The translations under genes and the position numbers were made by a program. 64,000 nucleotides of DNA. Source: Nocardiopsis alba DSM 43377. Its GTDB lineage: Bacteria; Actinomycetota; Actinomycetes; Streptosporangiales; Streptosporangiaceae. Below are positions 8,224 to 16,091 of the stretch, in pieces. The stretch is from contig NZ_ANAC01000001.1 in assembly GCF_000341225.1 (NCBI RefSeq), positions 62,001 through 126,000 on the forward strand. Reading direction: 5' to 3'. Every line of letters starts with the position of its first letter. The stretch's first letter is position 1. The notes beneath the pieces were generated by a model. The model made no database searches. It saw nothing but the letters and a program-made list of their open reading frames with translations, and was not told where the DNA came from.

Positions 8224-9033
8224 TCAGGTGCCGGTTCTCGCTTGTCGGAGGACATGCAGTGAGTTCAGTCCGGCGTTGAGCAGGAGATCGATCGCGGACA
8301 AGCGGGGGACGAACGTTTCGGTGGCCTTACGGGTGTGCTGTGGATATCGCGGATGGCGGAAGTCCTGCCATTCGACCTCCACCCCGTAACGCCGCAGAAT
8401 CTCGGGGTCCAGGTAGCCCCTGGCCCCGTTTCCCGAGATCAACGTGTTCGCCCCGACCTTGGCGCAGATCTGGGCCAGCAACTCGCTCTTGGTCCCGGGG
8501 AAGTCCCCGAGCTCTCCGGCGCGCAGGATCGGCGTGTCGATGCCGAATCCGCGCAACAGCAGGCGTGTGGTCGCTATCGCCAGATCGGACAGGTCCTCCC
8601 ACTCGCTCTCGTACAGATGGGCGATCTCCTCTTTGTGGTCGTTCCAGTACGGTGCCTTGCGGTAACAGTGTTCCGCGAGTGCTCTATAGTGCTTCTCTCT
8701 CCATTTTCGAGTGTTATCGATCTTTTTGTCCCGAATGAGCTCGGAGCGACTCTCCTGCACCACGGGCACGGTGAGCAACACCGGTTCCCCGGTTCCCGAT
8801 ATGTAGTTCCGGTTCTGCCAGCCCCGACGTTCGAACTGAACCGTGTCGAGCATGACGAAGTGGTCAGAGCGGTCTATCTTGTCGATAAGCCCCGACCAGG
8901 GCCAATAGTGGGGCTGGTGGATCGCCACGCGCGTACGTCTTTCGTTTTCGCAGGTGGCGTCGGTGTTCTTGCGATCGTTCCGGAGGTCGGGGTGGGCAGG
9001 ATCGGGCGAGGATGAACGCGATTCGCCGATCAT
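8224..9033 (-). CDS. WbqC family protein
   Basis: Protein of 269 aa carrying the WbqC N-terminal signature VAIHQPHYWPWSGLIDKI and the downstream HFVMLDTVQFERRGWQNRNYI block. WbqC-like proteins occur in polysaccharide gene clusters and resemble acyl- or aminotransfer enzymes, but the reaction is not established. Two ATGs compete: 9042 sits almost on top of AAGGAG, whereas 9033 (MIGESRSSS) is ten bases from it and is preferred. Divergent from the GT2 gene across a 280-base AT-richer promoter region. Confidence 0.83.
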   Translation of the reverse strand: MIGESRSSSPDPAHPDLRNDRKNTDATCENERRTRVAIHQPHYWPWSGLIDKIDRSDHFVMLDTVQFERRGWQNRNYISGTGEPVLLTVPVVQESRSELIRDKKIDNTRKWREKHYRALAEHCYRKAPYWNDHKEEIAHLYESEWEDLSDLAIATTRLLLRGFGIDTPILRAGELGDFPGTKSELLAQICAKVGANTLISGNGARGYLDPEILRRYGVEVEWQDFRHPRYPQHTRKATETFVPRLSAIDLLLNAGLNSLHVLRQARTGT

Positions 9034-9313
9034 GCCGGTCATTCTCCTTCTTCGTTGGCTCACGATTGACGAGGATTTTCCTGATTCCATAGCGGAAGCG
9101 GATAAACCGGTGGTAGTAGTGCTCCTCCGGAGTCTCGCCACAAATTATCCTCTAATGGTTACCACTGATCGCATCCCGATGTATACGATTTTCGTGGCCT
9201 ACATAGGACGTGAGGTCGGGTGAACCTCGCGCCCGCGTGGGGCGTCAACCTAACGCCGACATCGCGGGTTAATGTCGGGCCGAAACCGATAACTTTCGGA
9301 GGGTCCTAGGGCT

Positions 9314-10855
9314 GTGCGTATCGCGCGTTTCATCGGTGGCCTGCTGACCGGGTTGACAGCCCTGGTCCTGGTCGTCGCACTCTTCGTCTTCTGGTTCGAT
9401 TTCGCCACGGGGCTCGCCGCCGCCTCCGGTCTCGGAGCCCTCGGCTACGTTTTCCTGTGGATGGCCTTCGGGCTCAACCTGTTGCTGTGGACGATCCTCG
9501 GCCTACTCCGCCTGGCCGAGGACGGTGCCAGGTCCGTGTTCCGTCGCGGGCCCGAACGTCGCGGAAGCCGGACCGCGGTCCGCGGCCGCGAACACGAGAA
9601 GGTGCTCGTCGGGGCGGGCGGACCCGTCGAGATCGCCGGTTCCGACACCACATCGGGCGACGAGGGCGGCGCCCTCGCCGCACCCGACTCCTCCGGCGGC
9701 CTCGCGCCCAGGGACCCCGATGACATCACCATCGCCGTCATCATCCCCGCGCACAACGAGGAACCGGTGATCGACACGGCCATCTCCTCGGCTCTGGGAC
9801 TGTTCCCACGCTGGGACGTCTACGTCGTCTCCGACTCGTCCAAGGACGCCACCGCCGACATCGCCGCCAAGACCGGGGTGAACGTCCTCGAACTCCTCAC
9901 CAACCGGGGCAAGGCCGGCGCCATCGAGGCGGTCATCGAGGAGTTCTCCCTGACCGATCACTACGACGGGGTCCTGATCCTGGACGCCGACACCGAACTC
10001 GACGCCGGCTACGTCGAGGGGGCCAAACGGCAACTCGCCGACCCCTCGGTGGCCGCCGTCGCCGGCTTCGTGGTCTCGGAGTGGAAGCCGAGGGAACGCT
10101 CCCTCGTCGGGCGGATCATCTCGGCCTACCGGGACCGCCTGTACTTCATGCTCCAGTACTTCATGCGTTTCGGTCAGACCTGGAAACGCGCCAACGTCTC
10201 CTTCATCGTGCCGGGCTTCGCCAGCGTCTACCGCAGCAGCGCGTTGGAGAAGATCACCGTCAACCCGCCGGGGCTGGTGATCGAGGACTTCAACATGACC
10301 TTCGAGGTGCACCACAAACGCCTCGGCCGTGTCTCGATGAACCCGGACACCAAGGCCTACAGCCAGGACCCGTTCACCTTCCGCGACTACCGGAAACAGG
10401 TCGGCCGCTGGACGCTCGGCTTCTGGCAGACGATCCGCCGCCACCGCCTGTGGCCCGGCCTCTTCTGCCTCTGCCTGGTGCTCTACGTGATCGAGGTCGT
10501 CCTGGTCTCGCTGATGTTCCTGTTCACCGTCGCGCTGGCGGCCTTCGTGCTGCTCGGCACGTTCGCCGGGGACCTGCTGTCGGGGGTCCCGTTCTTCACC
10601 GACTCGTTCACCGCGGTGACGGCGCTCCTACCGCTGACCGCCCTGGCCATCGGTCTGCTGGTGCCGGACTACATCCTCACCTGCGTCATGACCATGGTCC
10701 GGCGTCGCCCGTCCTACCTCTTCTACGGGCTGTTCTTCTTCCCGATCCGGGTGGTGGACGCCTACCTGTCCCTGAGGATGATCCCGAAGGCCTGGACCGC
10801 CAGGTCCGACGGACGCTGGAGCAGTCCCGTGCGGGTCTCGGGCAAGGGTCGTTGA
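9314..10855 (+). CDS. Processive family 2 glycosyltransferase (membrane)
   Basis: Protein of 513 aa with two N-terminal membrane helices (about 5-28, 38-60), a polar linker, a GT-A domain from about residue 135, and three to four C-terminal helices (about 385-480). Catalytic motifs of processive beta-glycosyltransferases are present: AVIIPAHNEE, DADTE (DxD), VIEDFNMTF (acceptor-binding ED) and QVGRW (QxxRW). It likely polymerises and extrudes a glycan, like cellulose or hyaluronan synthases. GTG 9314 with GGAGG upstream is used as start. It is divergent from the epimerase/PIG-L/WbqC set, which may supply or modify its substrate. Confidence 0.88.
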   Translation: MRIARFIGGLLTGLTALVLVVALFVFWFDFATGLAAASGLGALGYVFLWMAFGLNLLLWTILGLLRLAEDGARSVFRRGPERRGSRTAVRGREHEKVLVGAGGPVEIAGSDTTSGDEGGALAAPDSSGGLAPRDPDDITIAVIIPAHNEEPVIDTAISSALGLFPRWDVYVVSDSSKDATADIAAKTGVNVLELLTNRGKAGAIEAVIEEFSLTDHYDGVLILDADTELDAGYVEGAKRQLADPSVAAVAGFVVSEWKPRERSLVGRIISAYRDRLYFMLQYFMRFGQTWKRANVSFIVPGFASVYRSSALEKITVNPPGLVIEDFNMTFEVHHKRLGRVSMNPDTKAYSQDPFTFRDYRKQVGRWTLGFWQTIRRHRLWPGLFCLCLVLYVIEVVLVSLMFLFTVALAAFVLLGTFAGDLLSGVPFFTDSFTAVTALLPLTALAIGLLVPDYILTCVMTMVRRRPSYLFYGLFFFPIRVVDAYLSLRMIPKAWTARSDGRWSSPVRVSGKGR

Positions 10856-10865
10856 CGACGGCGCT

Positions 10866-10917
10866 CCGGGGTGGGGCGAACACGGATGTGAGATTGTCCG
10901 GGTCGTGCCCACCCCGG
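10866..10917 (+). terminator. Possible terminator after GT2 gene
   Basis: Ten-base inverted repeat (CCGGGGTGGG at 10866-10875, CCCACCCCGG at 10908-10917) with a long 32-base loop just past the GT2 stop. The loop size makes the call weak. Confidence 0.3.
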
Positions 10918-10992
10918 CGTCGTGCGGTTCCGAACAGCGCTTAGCCTCGATGGAGGGGAACCCGACCCTCCTCGGGTGAAGTCGTCGAATGG

Positions 10993-11412
10993 GTGTGTGC
11001 AGTGGACAAGAGCCGTGTGTCGTTCACGTTGTACCGGGTGCTGGCGTACGTGACGGGTGTCTTCCTGCTGGGGTTGACCTTCCTGGCCATGCCCGCCAAG
11101 TACCTGGTCGGCGAGAACTCCATGTTCGCCCTGGCGCCCGCCCCGCGGGGGGCCGAGCACTGGTTCGGGCCCGAGTCCCCGCTCATGCTCTTCATCGCCA
11201 TGCCGCACGGCTACATCTACATGCTGTACGTGCTGGTCGTGCTGTGGGTGGCGCTGGACCGGCGTTGGGGGGCCGGTCGCACTCTGGGCGTGGTGCTCGC
11301 GGGCACCATCCCGATCCTCGGCTTCGTGGTGGAGCACCGTGTGGTCAAGAGTGAGCGGGCCAAGGAGGCCGCCGCCCTCGCCGGCGCTCAGGAATCCGCG
11401 CCCACCGGCTGA
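10993..11412 (+). CDS. DUF3817 integral membrane protein
   Basis: Protein of 139 aa with three or four hydrophobic helices and the DUF3817 pattern LYRVLAYVTGVFLLGLTF...PHGYIYMLYV...IPILGFVVEHR. Function of the family is unknown. Start may be GTG 10993 or GTG 11002 (MDKSRVSF, closer to family length). It converges on the SURF1 gene with a 25-base overlap of the two 3' ends. Confidence 0.85.
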   Translation: MCAVDKSRVSFTLYRVLAYVTGVFLLGLTFLAMPAKYLVGENSMFALAPAPRGAEHWFGPESPLMLFIAMPHGYIYMLYVLVVLWVALDRRWGAGRTLGVVLAGTIPILGFVVEHRVVKSERAKEAAALAGAQESAPTG

Positions 11413-12188
11413 TCCGGCCGCGCTCCGTCGTCCTTCGAGGCCCCACCCGACTCCCGGGTGCGGGCCTCGCTCGGTTCACGGCGCATGAGGATGATCCAGA
11501 AGACCACTCCGGAGACCCCGAACATCGCCCACTGGATCGCGTAGCTGAGGCTGCGCCAGTTGATCTTGAACTCGGTGGGCGGCTCCGGCGGCGGCACCGG
11601 GGTGAGGCCGTCCCCTCCGGCGGCCCCCTCGGGCAGCGTGAGGTAGGCCGCGTACAGCTGCTCGTCCCACGAGGAGGTGAGCACGGAGGGCGCGATCCGC
11701 TCGGCGGTCCCCTCCGGCGGGTCGCCCATGGGGATGTAGCCCTCCGAGGCGTCCTGCGGCGGCTGGAGCCATCCGGTGACGGTGACCTCTCCCTCCGGGG
11801 GAGCCGGAACGGCCTCGGGGTCCTCGACCCAGCCCCGGTTCACCGGCATCGCGGCGTTCTCGTCGGTGACCAGCGGGATCACCACGGCGTACCCTTCGAC
11901 CCCGTCCAACAGCCACGGGACCAGCAGCTGCTCTTCGACGTGGAAGTCGCCGGTGATCTCGACCGCGGTGTTCGCGGTGAGCGCCGGGTGCAGGTAGGCG
12001 CCGGGCTCGCCCAGGTCGTCCACGGGGATCGCGTCGGCGAGCTCCTGGACGGGGTTGGTGATGACGTCCCGGTCGGGCTCGAAGGCACGAGTGCCCTGCC
12101 AGTAGGTACCGGCGGTGCACACGACGGCCACGAGCACGGCCGCCAGGTGGATGCCGAGCCAGCGTGGACTGAGGAGAGGTGAGCTCAC
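11388..12188 (-). CDS. SURF1-family cytochrome oxidase biogenesis protein
   Basis: Protein of 266 aa with the SURF1 layout: N-terminal helix (PRWLGIHLAAVLVAVVCTAGTYWQ), an external domain with NRGW in MPVNRGWVEDP, and a C-terminal helix (SYAIQWAMFGVSGVVFWIILMRR). SURF1 proteins assist haem-copper oxidase assembly. The N-terminal WQ(x)xR motif is recognisable as YWQGTR. The start is GTG 12188. The C-terminal tail is charged and non-conserved. Confidence 0.9.
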   Translation of the reverse strand: MSSPLLSPRWLGIHLAAVLVAVVCTAGTYWQGTRAFEPDRDVITNPVQELADAIPVDDLGEPGAYLHPALTANTAVEITGDFHVEEQLLVPWLLDGVEGYAVVIPLVTDENAAMPVNRGWVEDPEAVPAPPEGEVTVTGWLQPPQDASEGYIPMGDPPEGTAERIAPSVLTSSWDEQLYAAYLTLPEGAAGGDGLTPVPPPEPPTEFKINWRSLSYAIQWAMFGVSGVVFWIILMRREPSEARTRESGGASKDDGARPDQPVGADS

Positions 12189-12344
12189 CCGTCCAGGCTA
12201 TGCGTGACCTTCGAGGAGGCGCCCATGACCCCTGGTTGACGATCGCCACAGTGGCTTGGCGGTTCATGCCCCGAGGAATGACGATCACTTTAAGTGATTT
12301 CTCGTGACGGAGGGTTGTTCTTCGTGGTCGTGGTGGGTACTGTT

Positions 12345-12482
12345 TCTATCAACGCGGAACGACAAGGTCGCTTCCGCGGAGAGACCTTCCAGGCCGCGAC
12401 TCCAGGGGGGAGGAGTCGTGGGCCGCTTCCCAGAGCGGGGGTCGCCTCCGTACTTTGAGGGGGGATGCGGAGGCGACCCTCG
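12345..12482 (-). ncRNA. 6C-type small RNA (two C6-loop hairpins)
   Basis: On the minus strand two hairpins each expose exactly six cytosines in the loop. Hairpin A is 12479-12439 (12-bp stem GGGTCGCCTCCG, loop with CCCCCC). Hairpin B is 12419-12392 (GACTCC/GGAGTC core extended outward, loop T-CCCCCC-T). A third long hairpin follows at 12379-12353 (CGCGGAA...TTCCGCG) and could end the transcript. This matches the actinobacterial 6C RNA family, whose defining trait is two stem-loops with six or more Cs; the Mycobacterium member is known as B11. The 454-base gap 12189-12642 holds this RNA and terminators but no protein gene. Confidence 0.75.
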
Positions 12483-12494
12483 CCACCTCGTAAC

Positions 12495-12531
12495 GGGGGC
12501 GTTCTCACCGAAGGGTGAGGGCGCCCCCGTC
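12495..12531. terminator. Strong GC hairpin upstream of the 6C RNA
   Basis: Inverted repeat with outer arms CGGGGGCG / CGCCCCCG and inner TCACC...GGTGA around GAAG; on the plus strand it is followed by CGCTTTTCCC. It may back up the terminator of the VapB-like gene or insulate the 6C promoter. Confidence 0.45.
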
Positions 12532-12580
12532 GCTTTTCCCGTGGTCTCGTCCGCCTCGTGCGCGAAAGTCCGTCCGAGGG

Positions 12581-12622
12581 ACGACGGCGCCCCGGCCGAA
12601 GAGCCTTCGACCGGGGCGCCGT
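12581..12622 (-). terminator. Terminator of VapB-like gene
   Basis: Nearly perfect 19-base stem (GACGGCGCCCCGG...CCGGGGCGCCGTC) with a short AGC loop, 20 bases past the stop of the small minus-strand gene. Confidence 0.65.
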
Positions 12623-12642
12623 CTTTCCGGGGGCGTCCGCCG

Positions 12643-12837
12643 TCAGTCCTCCGGGGCCCGACGTTTGGCGGCGGCCTCCGCCCGGTTGCGCTCGTGCATC
12701 GTCTCGGCCCGGCTCCGGTGGCGGGCCGCGTAGACCCGCAGGGCCAGGTTGACCGCCTCGTCCTCGCTCCGGGCCCCGGAGAACCGTATGGTCTCCCGGA
12801 GGGCCTCGTCGTCGATGTCGATCCAGGTCGGGCTCAC
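12643..12837 (-). CDS. VapB-like orphan antitoxin
   Basis: Small protein of 64 aa from GTG 12837, which has GAGGAG six bases upstream. The sequence WIDIDDEALRETIRFSGARSEDEAVNLALRVYAARHR is the ribbon-helix-helix and dimer region of VapB (DUF2191-like) antitoxins. No PIN-domain VapC gene adjoins it on either side, so it is an orphan or acts in another regulatory role. It has its own strong terminator. Confidence 0.72.
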   Translation of the reverse strand: MSPTWIDIDDEALRETIRFSGARSEDEAVNLALRVYAARHRSRAETMHERNRAEAAAKRRAPED

Positions 12838-12941
12838 TCCGCGCTCCTCGGGCTCTCGGGGGTGGGACGACCCCATCGTCCCGCATGCGGAGGGTGACGA
12901 GCGCGCTACGGAGAAAAGCGACCCGGGCGTGTCGCGGGTGG

Positions 12942-13472
12942 TCAGCCCATGGTCTTCTGCCCGTCCAGGGACTCCCGGACGATGTCCGCGTGACCACAGT
13001 GCTGTGAGATCTCACGGAGCATGTGCAGCAGGACGTCGCGTGCGGTCCAGGCGAGGTCCTCCTCGAACCAGGGGGCCTTCGGAAGCGGGTGCGAGACCTC
13101 CAGGTCGGGGAGCGAACGCACGTACTCCTCGGTGGCCCGGGCCGTCTCCGCGTAGTCGGCCAGGATCCCCTCCAGGGTCTCGCCTTCGAGGAGTCGGAAA
13201 CCGTTCTCGTGCTTCTCGAAGGTCTCGGGGTTCTCATAGTCGACCTCGACGGGCCCGTCCTGGATGAACGCGATCCAGGAGCGTTCGACCTCGTTCAGGT
13301 GCTTGACGATCCCGGCCAGGTGCAGGGAGCTGTCCGTGGTGCGCCGGGTGGCCCGCTCCTCGTCGAGGCCTTGGAGAGTGGTGAGCAGGAACTCGCGCTG
13401 CTGGGCGAGGAACGTCAGGAGCGCCTCCCGCTCGACGTCGATGGTGCCGTTCACGCTGCTGTTCGTCGTCAT
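12942..13472 (-). CDS. DinB/DUF664 family protein
   Basis: Four-helix-bundle protein of 176 aa from ATG 13472 (preceded by GAAGGAACC). The family's metal-binding histidines are visible in LAGIVKHLNEVERSW and in MLREISQHCGHADIVRESL. The DinB superfamily includes mycothiol-, bacillithiol- and other thiol-dependent transferases, but most DUF664 members have no assigned reaction. Monocistronic. Confidence 0.85.
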   Translation of the reverse strand: MTTNSSVNGTIDVEREALLTFLAQQREFLLTTLQGLDEERATRRTTDSSLHLAGIVKHLNEVERSWIAFIQDGPVEVDYENPETFEKHENGFRLLEGETLEGILADYAETARATEEYVRSLPDLEVSHPLPKAPWFEEDLAWTARDVLLHMLREISQHCGHADIVRESLDGQKTMG

Positions 13473-13624
13473 GGTGGTTCCTTCACAGCTCGCCGTCTCG
13501 GATGCCTCGACACTAGAGAGCGTGGCGGTCGATTCCCGTCCTCCACTCCACACGGGCCCTGGAACCTTCTGGCCCTCCCGAAAGCACTACGGATAACCTG
13601 GCGTTCCGGCGACCCGGAGGTTCC

Positions 13625-14392
13625 ATGGCTCTGATTCCGCTCCAGTACCGACTCGACGGCCCCGCCCACGCCCCCGTGGTCCTGCTGGTACCGCCGTTCG
13701 GCACGACGATGTCGGTCTGGGAACCACAGCTTCCCGAGCTCACCCGCGACCGGCGGGTCCTTCGGGTCAACCATCGGGGCCACGGACTCTCGCCGACGCC
13801 GGAGGGGCCCTACTCCGTCGAGGGTCTGGCCTTGGACGTGCTGGGGCTCTTGGGAGAACTGGGCTTCGGTCGGGTGGCGGCGGTCGGGGCCGGTTTCGGA
13901 TCCTCGCTCCTGCTGTGGATCGCGGCCAACTCCCCCCGCTCCCTGGACCGGCTCGCGCTGCTGGCGTCCGCGTCGCGCACCCCGCCCATGCACCACTGGG
14001 CCCGGGTCGCCGACCGGGCGCGTGAAGGTGGGATGGAGGCGGTGGTCGAGAAGGTGACCCTGCCCTGGTTCACCCCCGGCTTCACGGCCGACGCCCCCGA
14101 GGTGGCGGCTCTGCTCACCGATGAGCTCCGCGGGGTCGACCCGGTCGCCTACGCGTCGCTCTGTGACGCGATCGTCCATATGGATCAGCGCGACCTGGTC
14201 TCCGGTGTGCGGGTTCCGACCATGGTGCTCTCCGCCGCGCACGATCCCCTGCTCCCACCCGGACATGGGCGCAGACTGGCCGACGGGATCGCCGATTCCC
14301 GGTTCGAGGTGGTATCCGGGGCGGCGCACCTTCTCGGTGTGGAACGCGCCGACCGGGTCAACGAGCTGCTGAGGGAGTACGTGGCCTCCTGA
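13625..14392 (+). CDS. Alpha/beta-hydrolase-fold protein with altered nucleophile elbow
   Basis: Protein of 255 aa resembling 3-oxoadipate enol-lactonase (PcaD) in length and order: oxyanion strand VVLLVPPFGTTMSVWEPQ, RVNHRGHGLS, acid region VLSAAHDPLLPP and His region SGAAHLLGVERAD. The nucleophile elbow, normally G-x-S-x-G, reads VGAGFGSS, so the serine is glycine (codon GGT). It may be a non-hydrolytic homologue or use a neighbouring serine. The start ATG 13625 is preceded by CCGGAGGTTCC. Confidence 0.82.
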   Translation: MALIPLQYRLDGPAHAPVVLLVPPFGTTMSVWEPQLPELTRDRRVLRVNHRGHGLSPTPEGPYSVEGLALDVLGLLGELGFGRVAAVGAGFGSSLLLWIAANSPRSLDRLALLASASRTPPMHHWARVADRAREGGMEAVVEKVTLPWFTPGFTADAPEVAALLTDELRGVDPVAYASLCDAIVHMDQRDLVSGVRVPTMVLSAAHDPLLPPGHGRRLADGIADSRFEVVSGAAHLLGVERADRVNELLREYVAS

Positions 14393-14426
14393 ACGGCCGC
14401 GTTCCGGTCGGCCCGGGTCGGGCGGC

Positions 14427-14870
14427 TCAGCCCTCGGAGGACTCCATGTCCCGCACGGGTTCGTCCAACTCGACCATGGGGATCAGGGGCCGGTTGATCT
14501 CCAGGAGGTAGCCGTCCGGGTCGCGGAAGTGCGCGGCCCGGATGCCCCAGGCGGTCCAGTCCCGGGGCTCCATCACCTGGCGGGCCCCGCCGGCGGTCAG
14601 CCGCGCGGCCTCCTCGTCCACGTCGTCGACCTCGAAGATCACCGCGAGTCGATCCTGGTGGGGCAGTTCGGGGTCGGCGGTGTCGGTCTCCAACGCCTCG
14701 GCCATGACCTCGCGCTGGTTGAGGGCCAGGCGGGTCCCCGAGCGCACATCGAATTCGGCGTACCTGCTCTTCTCGTCGCCCCAGAGCACCGGGAGTCCGA
14801 GGACGTCGGAGTAGAAGTGGAAGCAGGCCTCGTAGTCGTTCACGAGAAGCCGGATGTAACTACAGCGCAT
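14427..14870 (-). CDS. VOC (glyoxalase/bleomycin-resistance) superfamily protein
   Basis: Protein of 147 aa with the paired beta-alpha-beta-beta-beta modules of the VOC fold: IRLLVNDYEACFHFYSDVLGLPVLWGDE at the N-terminus and FEVDDVDEEAARLTAGGA...AHFRDPDGYLLEINRP at the C-terminus. The terminal Glu of LLEINRP is the usual metal ligand; the first His is absent. Substrate unknown. Convergent with the alpha/beta-hydrolase gene. Confidence 0.82.
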   Translation of the reverse strand: MRCSYIRLLVNDYEACFHFYSDVLGLPVLWGDEKSRYAEFDVRSGTRLALNQREVMAEALETDTADPELPHQDRLAVIFEVDDVDEEAARLTAGGARQVMEPRDWTAWGIRAAHFRDPDGYLLEINRPLIPMVELDEPVRDMESSEG

Positions 14871-15067
14871 GGGAGCCTCCTGCCGTGCGGGTGGGTGGTC
14901 GGCACCATTGTCATGTCCGAGAGTGGCGGATTCCCGGCTATCCGTACCCGCATCCCGGGTGGCCGAATGTGGTCACGTCCTTTCATTCCCCCATCGACCT
15001 GCTTGGACGGGTCCGGTTCTCTCTGATCTTCGCATGTGCTCGCCAACAGCGGCTGTACTCATAGATG

Positions 15068-15081
15068 TAGTACTCCTACTA
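15068..15081. promoter_or_regulatory. Candidate operator upstream of ABC exporter operon
   Basis: TAGTACTCCTACTA is an inverted repeat (TAGTA/TACTA, 4-base spacer) in an AT-richer patch about 42 bases before the ATPase start. The XRE regulator at the end of the operon is an obvious candidate binder, but this is untested. Confidence 0.4.
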
Positions 15082-15122
15082 TCAAAAGAAGAAGAGATCC
15101 TATGGATAGGAGGAGGTGTGCT

Positions 15123-16091
15123 ATGGGAACACCGGTCACACGACGGTCCGAGGCCCTGGCCGCCGGAGTCGAAGCGGAGATCGTCCTGCGGGTCGAGGAC
15201 CTGCGGATGAACTACGGGAGGAAGGAGGTCCTCAAGGGGATCGACCTCACCGCCCGGCGCGGCGAGATCATCACGCTCCTGGGTCCGAACGGGGCCGGGA
15301 AGACCACCACTCTGGAGGTCCTGGAGGGCTTCCGGCGCCGCTCCTCCGGGAAGGTCGACGTCCTCGGTTCCGACCCGGAACACGGGGACGAGGCCTGGCG
15401 GGCGAGGTCGGGCGTGGTCCTCCAGTCCTGGCGCGACCACGGCGCCTGGAAGGTCCGCGACCTGCTCCACCACTTCGGTCGCTTCCACGCCCCCTACTCC
15501 ACCCCCGACCGGATCCGCCCCTACGACACGGACACGCTGCTGGCCCTGGTCGGCCTCACCGAGCACGCGGGACAGCGGATCAAGCACCTCTCCGGTGGAC
15601 AGCGGCGGCGCCTGGACGTGGCGATCGGCGTGGTCGGTCGTCCCGAGATCCTCTTCCTCGACGAACCCACCGCGGGCTTCGACCCGAAGGCCCGTCAGGC
15701 GTTCCACGACCTGCTCTTCCGGCTGGTCGACGAGGAGGACACCACGATCCTGCTCACCACCCACGACCTGGACGAGGCCGCGAAGCTCTCCGACCGCGTG
15801 CTCCTCCTCGCGGGCGGCAGGATCGTCACCGAGGGCAGCCCCGACGAACTGGCCGCCTCGGTGGCCGGGGACAGCGAGGTCACCTGGACCGTCGACGGGC
15901 GGCGTCACGTGCACGGCACGGACGCCCCGGCCTGGCACATCGCGGAACTGTACGCGGTGCACGGCGACGGGATCACCGACCTGAAGGTCACCCGGACGTC
16001 CTTGGAGGACGTGGACATGACCATGGTCCGGCGGTACGAGAGCGGGGACGCGGAGGTCGCCCCCGCCGACCTCGACGAGGAGAACCGATGA
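15123..16091 (+). CDS. ABC transporter ATP-binding protein (DrrA-like exporter)
   Basis: ATPase of 322 aa. Walker A is GPNGAGKTT, the signature is LSGGQRRRLDVAIG, Walker B is EILFLDEPTAG and the H-loop is LTTHDLDEA. A C-terminal extension after residue 220 is typical of drug- and lipid-exporter ATPases. The start ATG 15123 has a near-ideal AGGAGGAGG six bases upstream. Its TGA overlaps the permease ATG, so the two should form one exporter; the cargo is unknown. Confidence 0.9.
   Translation: MGTPVTRRSEALAAGVEAEIVLRVEDLRMNYGRKEVLKGIDLTARRGEIITLLGPNGAGKTTTLEVLEGFRRRSSGKVDVLGSDPEHGDEAWRARSGVVLQSWRDHGAWKVRDLLHHFGRFHAPYSTPDRIRPYDTDTLLALVGLTEHAGQRIKHLSGGQRRRLDVAIGVVGRPEILFLDEPTAGFDPKARQAFHDLLFRLVDEEDTTILLTTHDLDEAAKLSDRVLLLAGGRIVTEGSPDELAASVAGDSEVTWTVDGRRHVHGTDAPAWHIAELYAVHGDGITDLKVTRTSLEDVDMTMVRRYESGDAEVAPADLDEENR

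Noticed and set aside
12304-12897. Plus-strand open frame across the 6C RNA region
   Set aside because: It runs through four strong hairpins and is antisense to the VapB-like gene; no coding signature.
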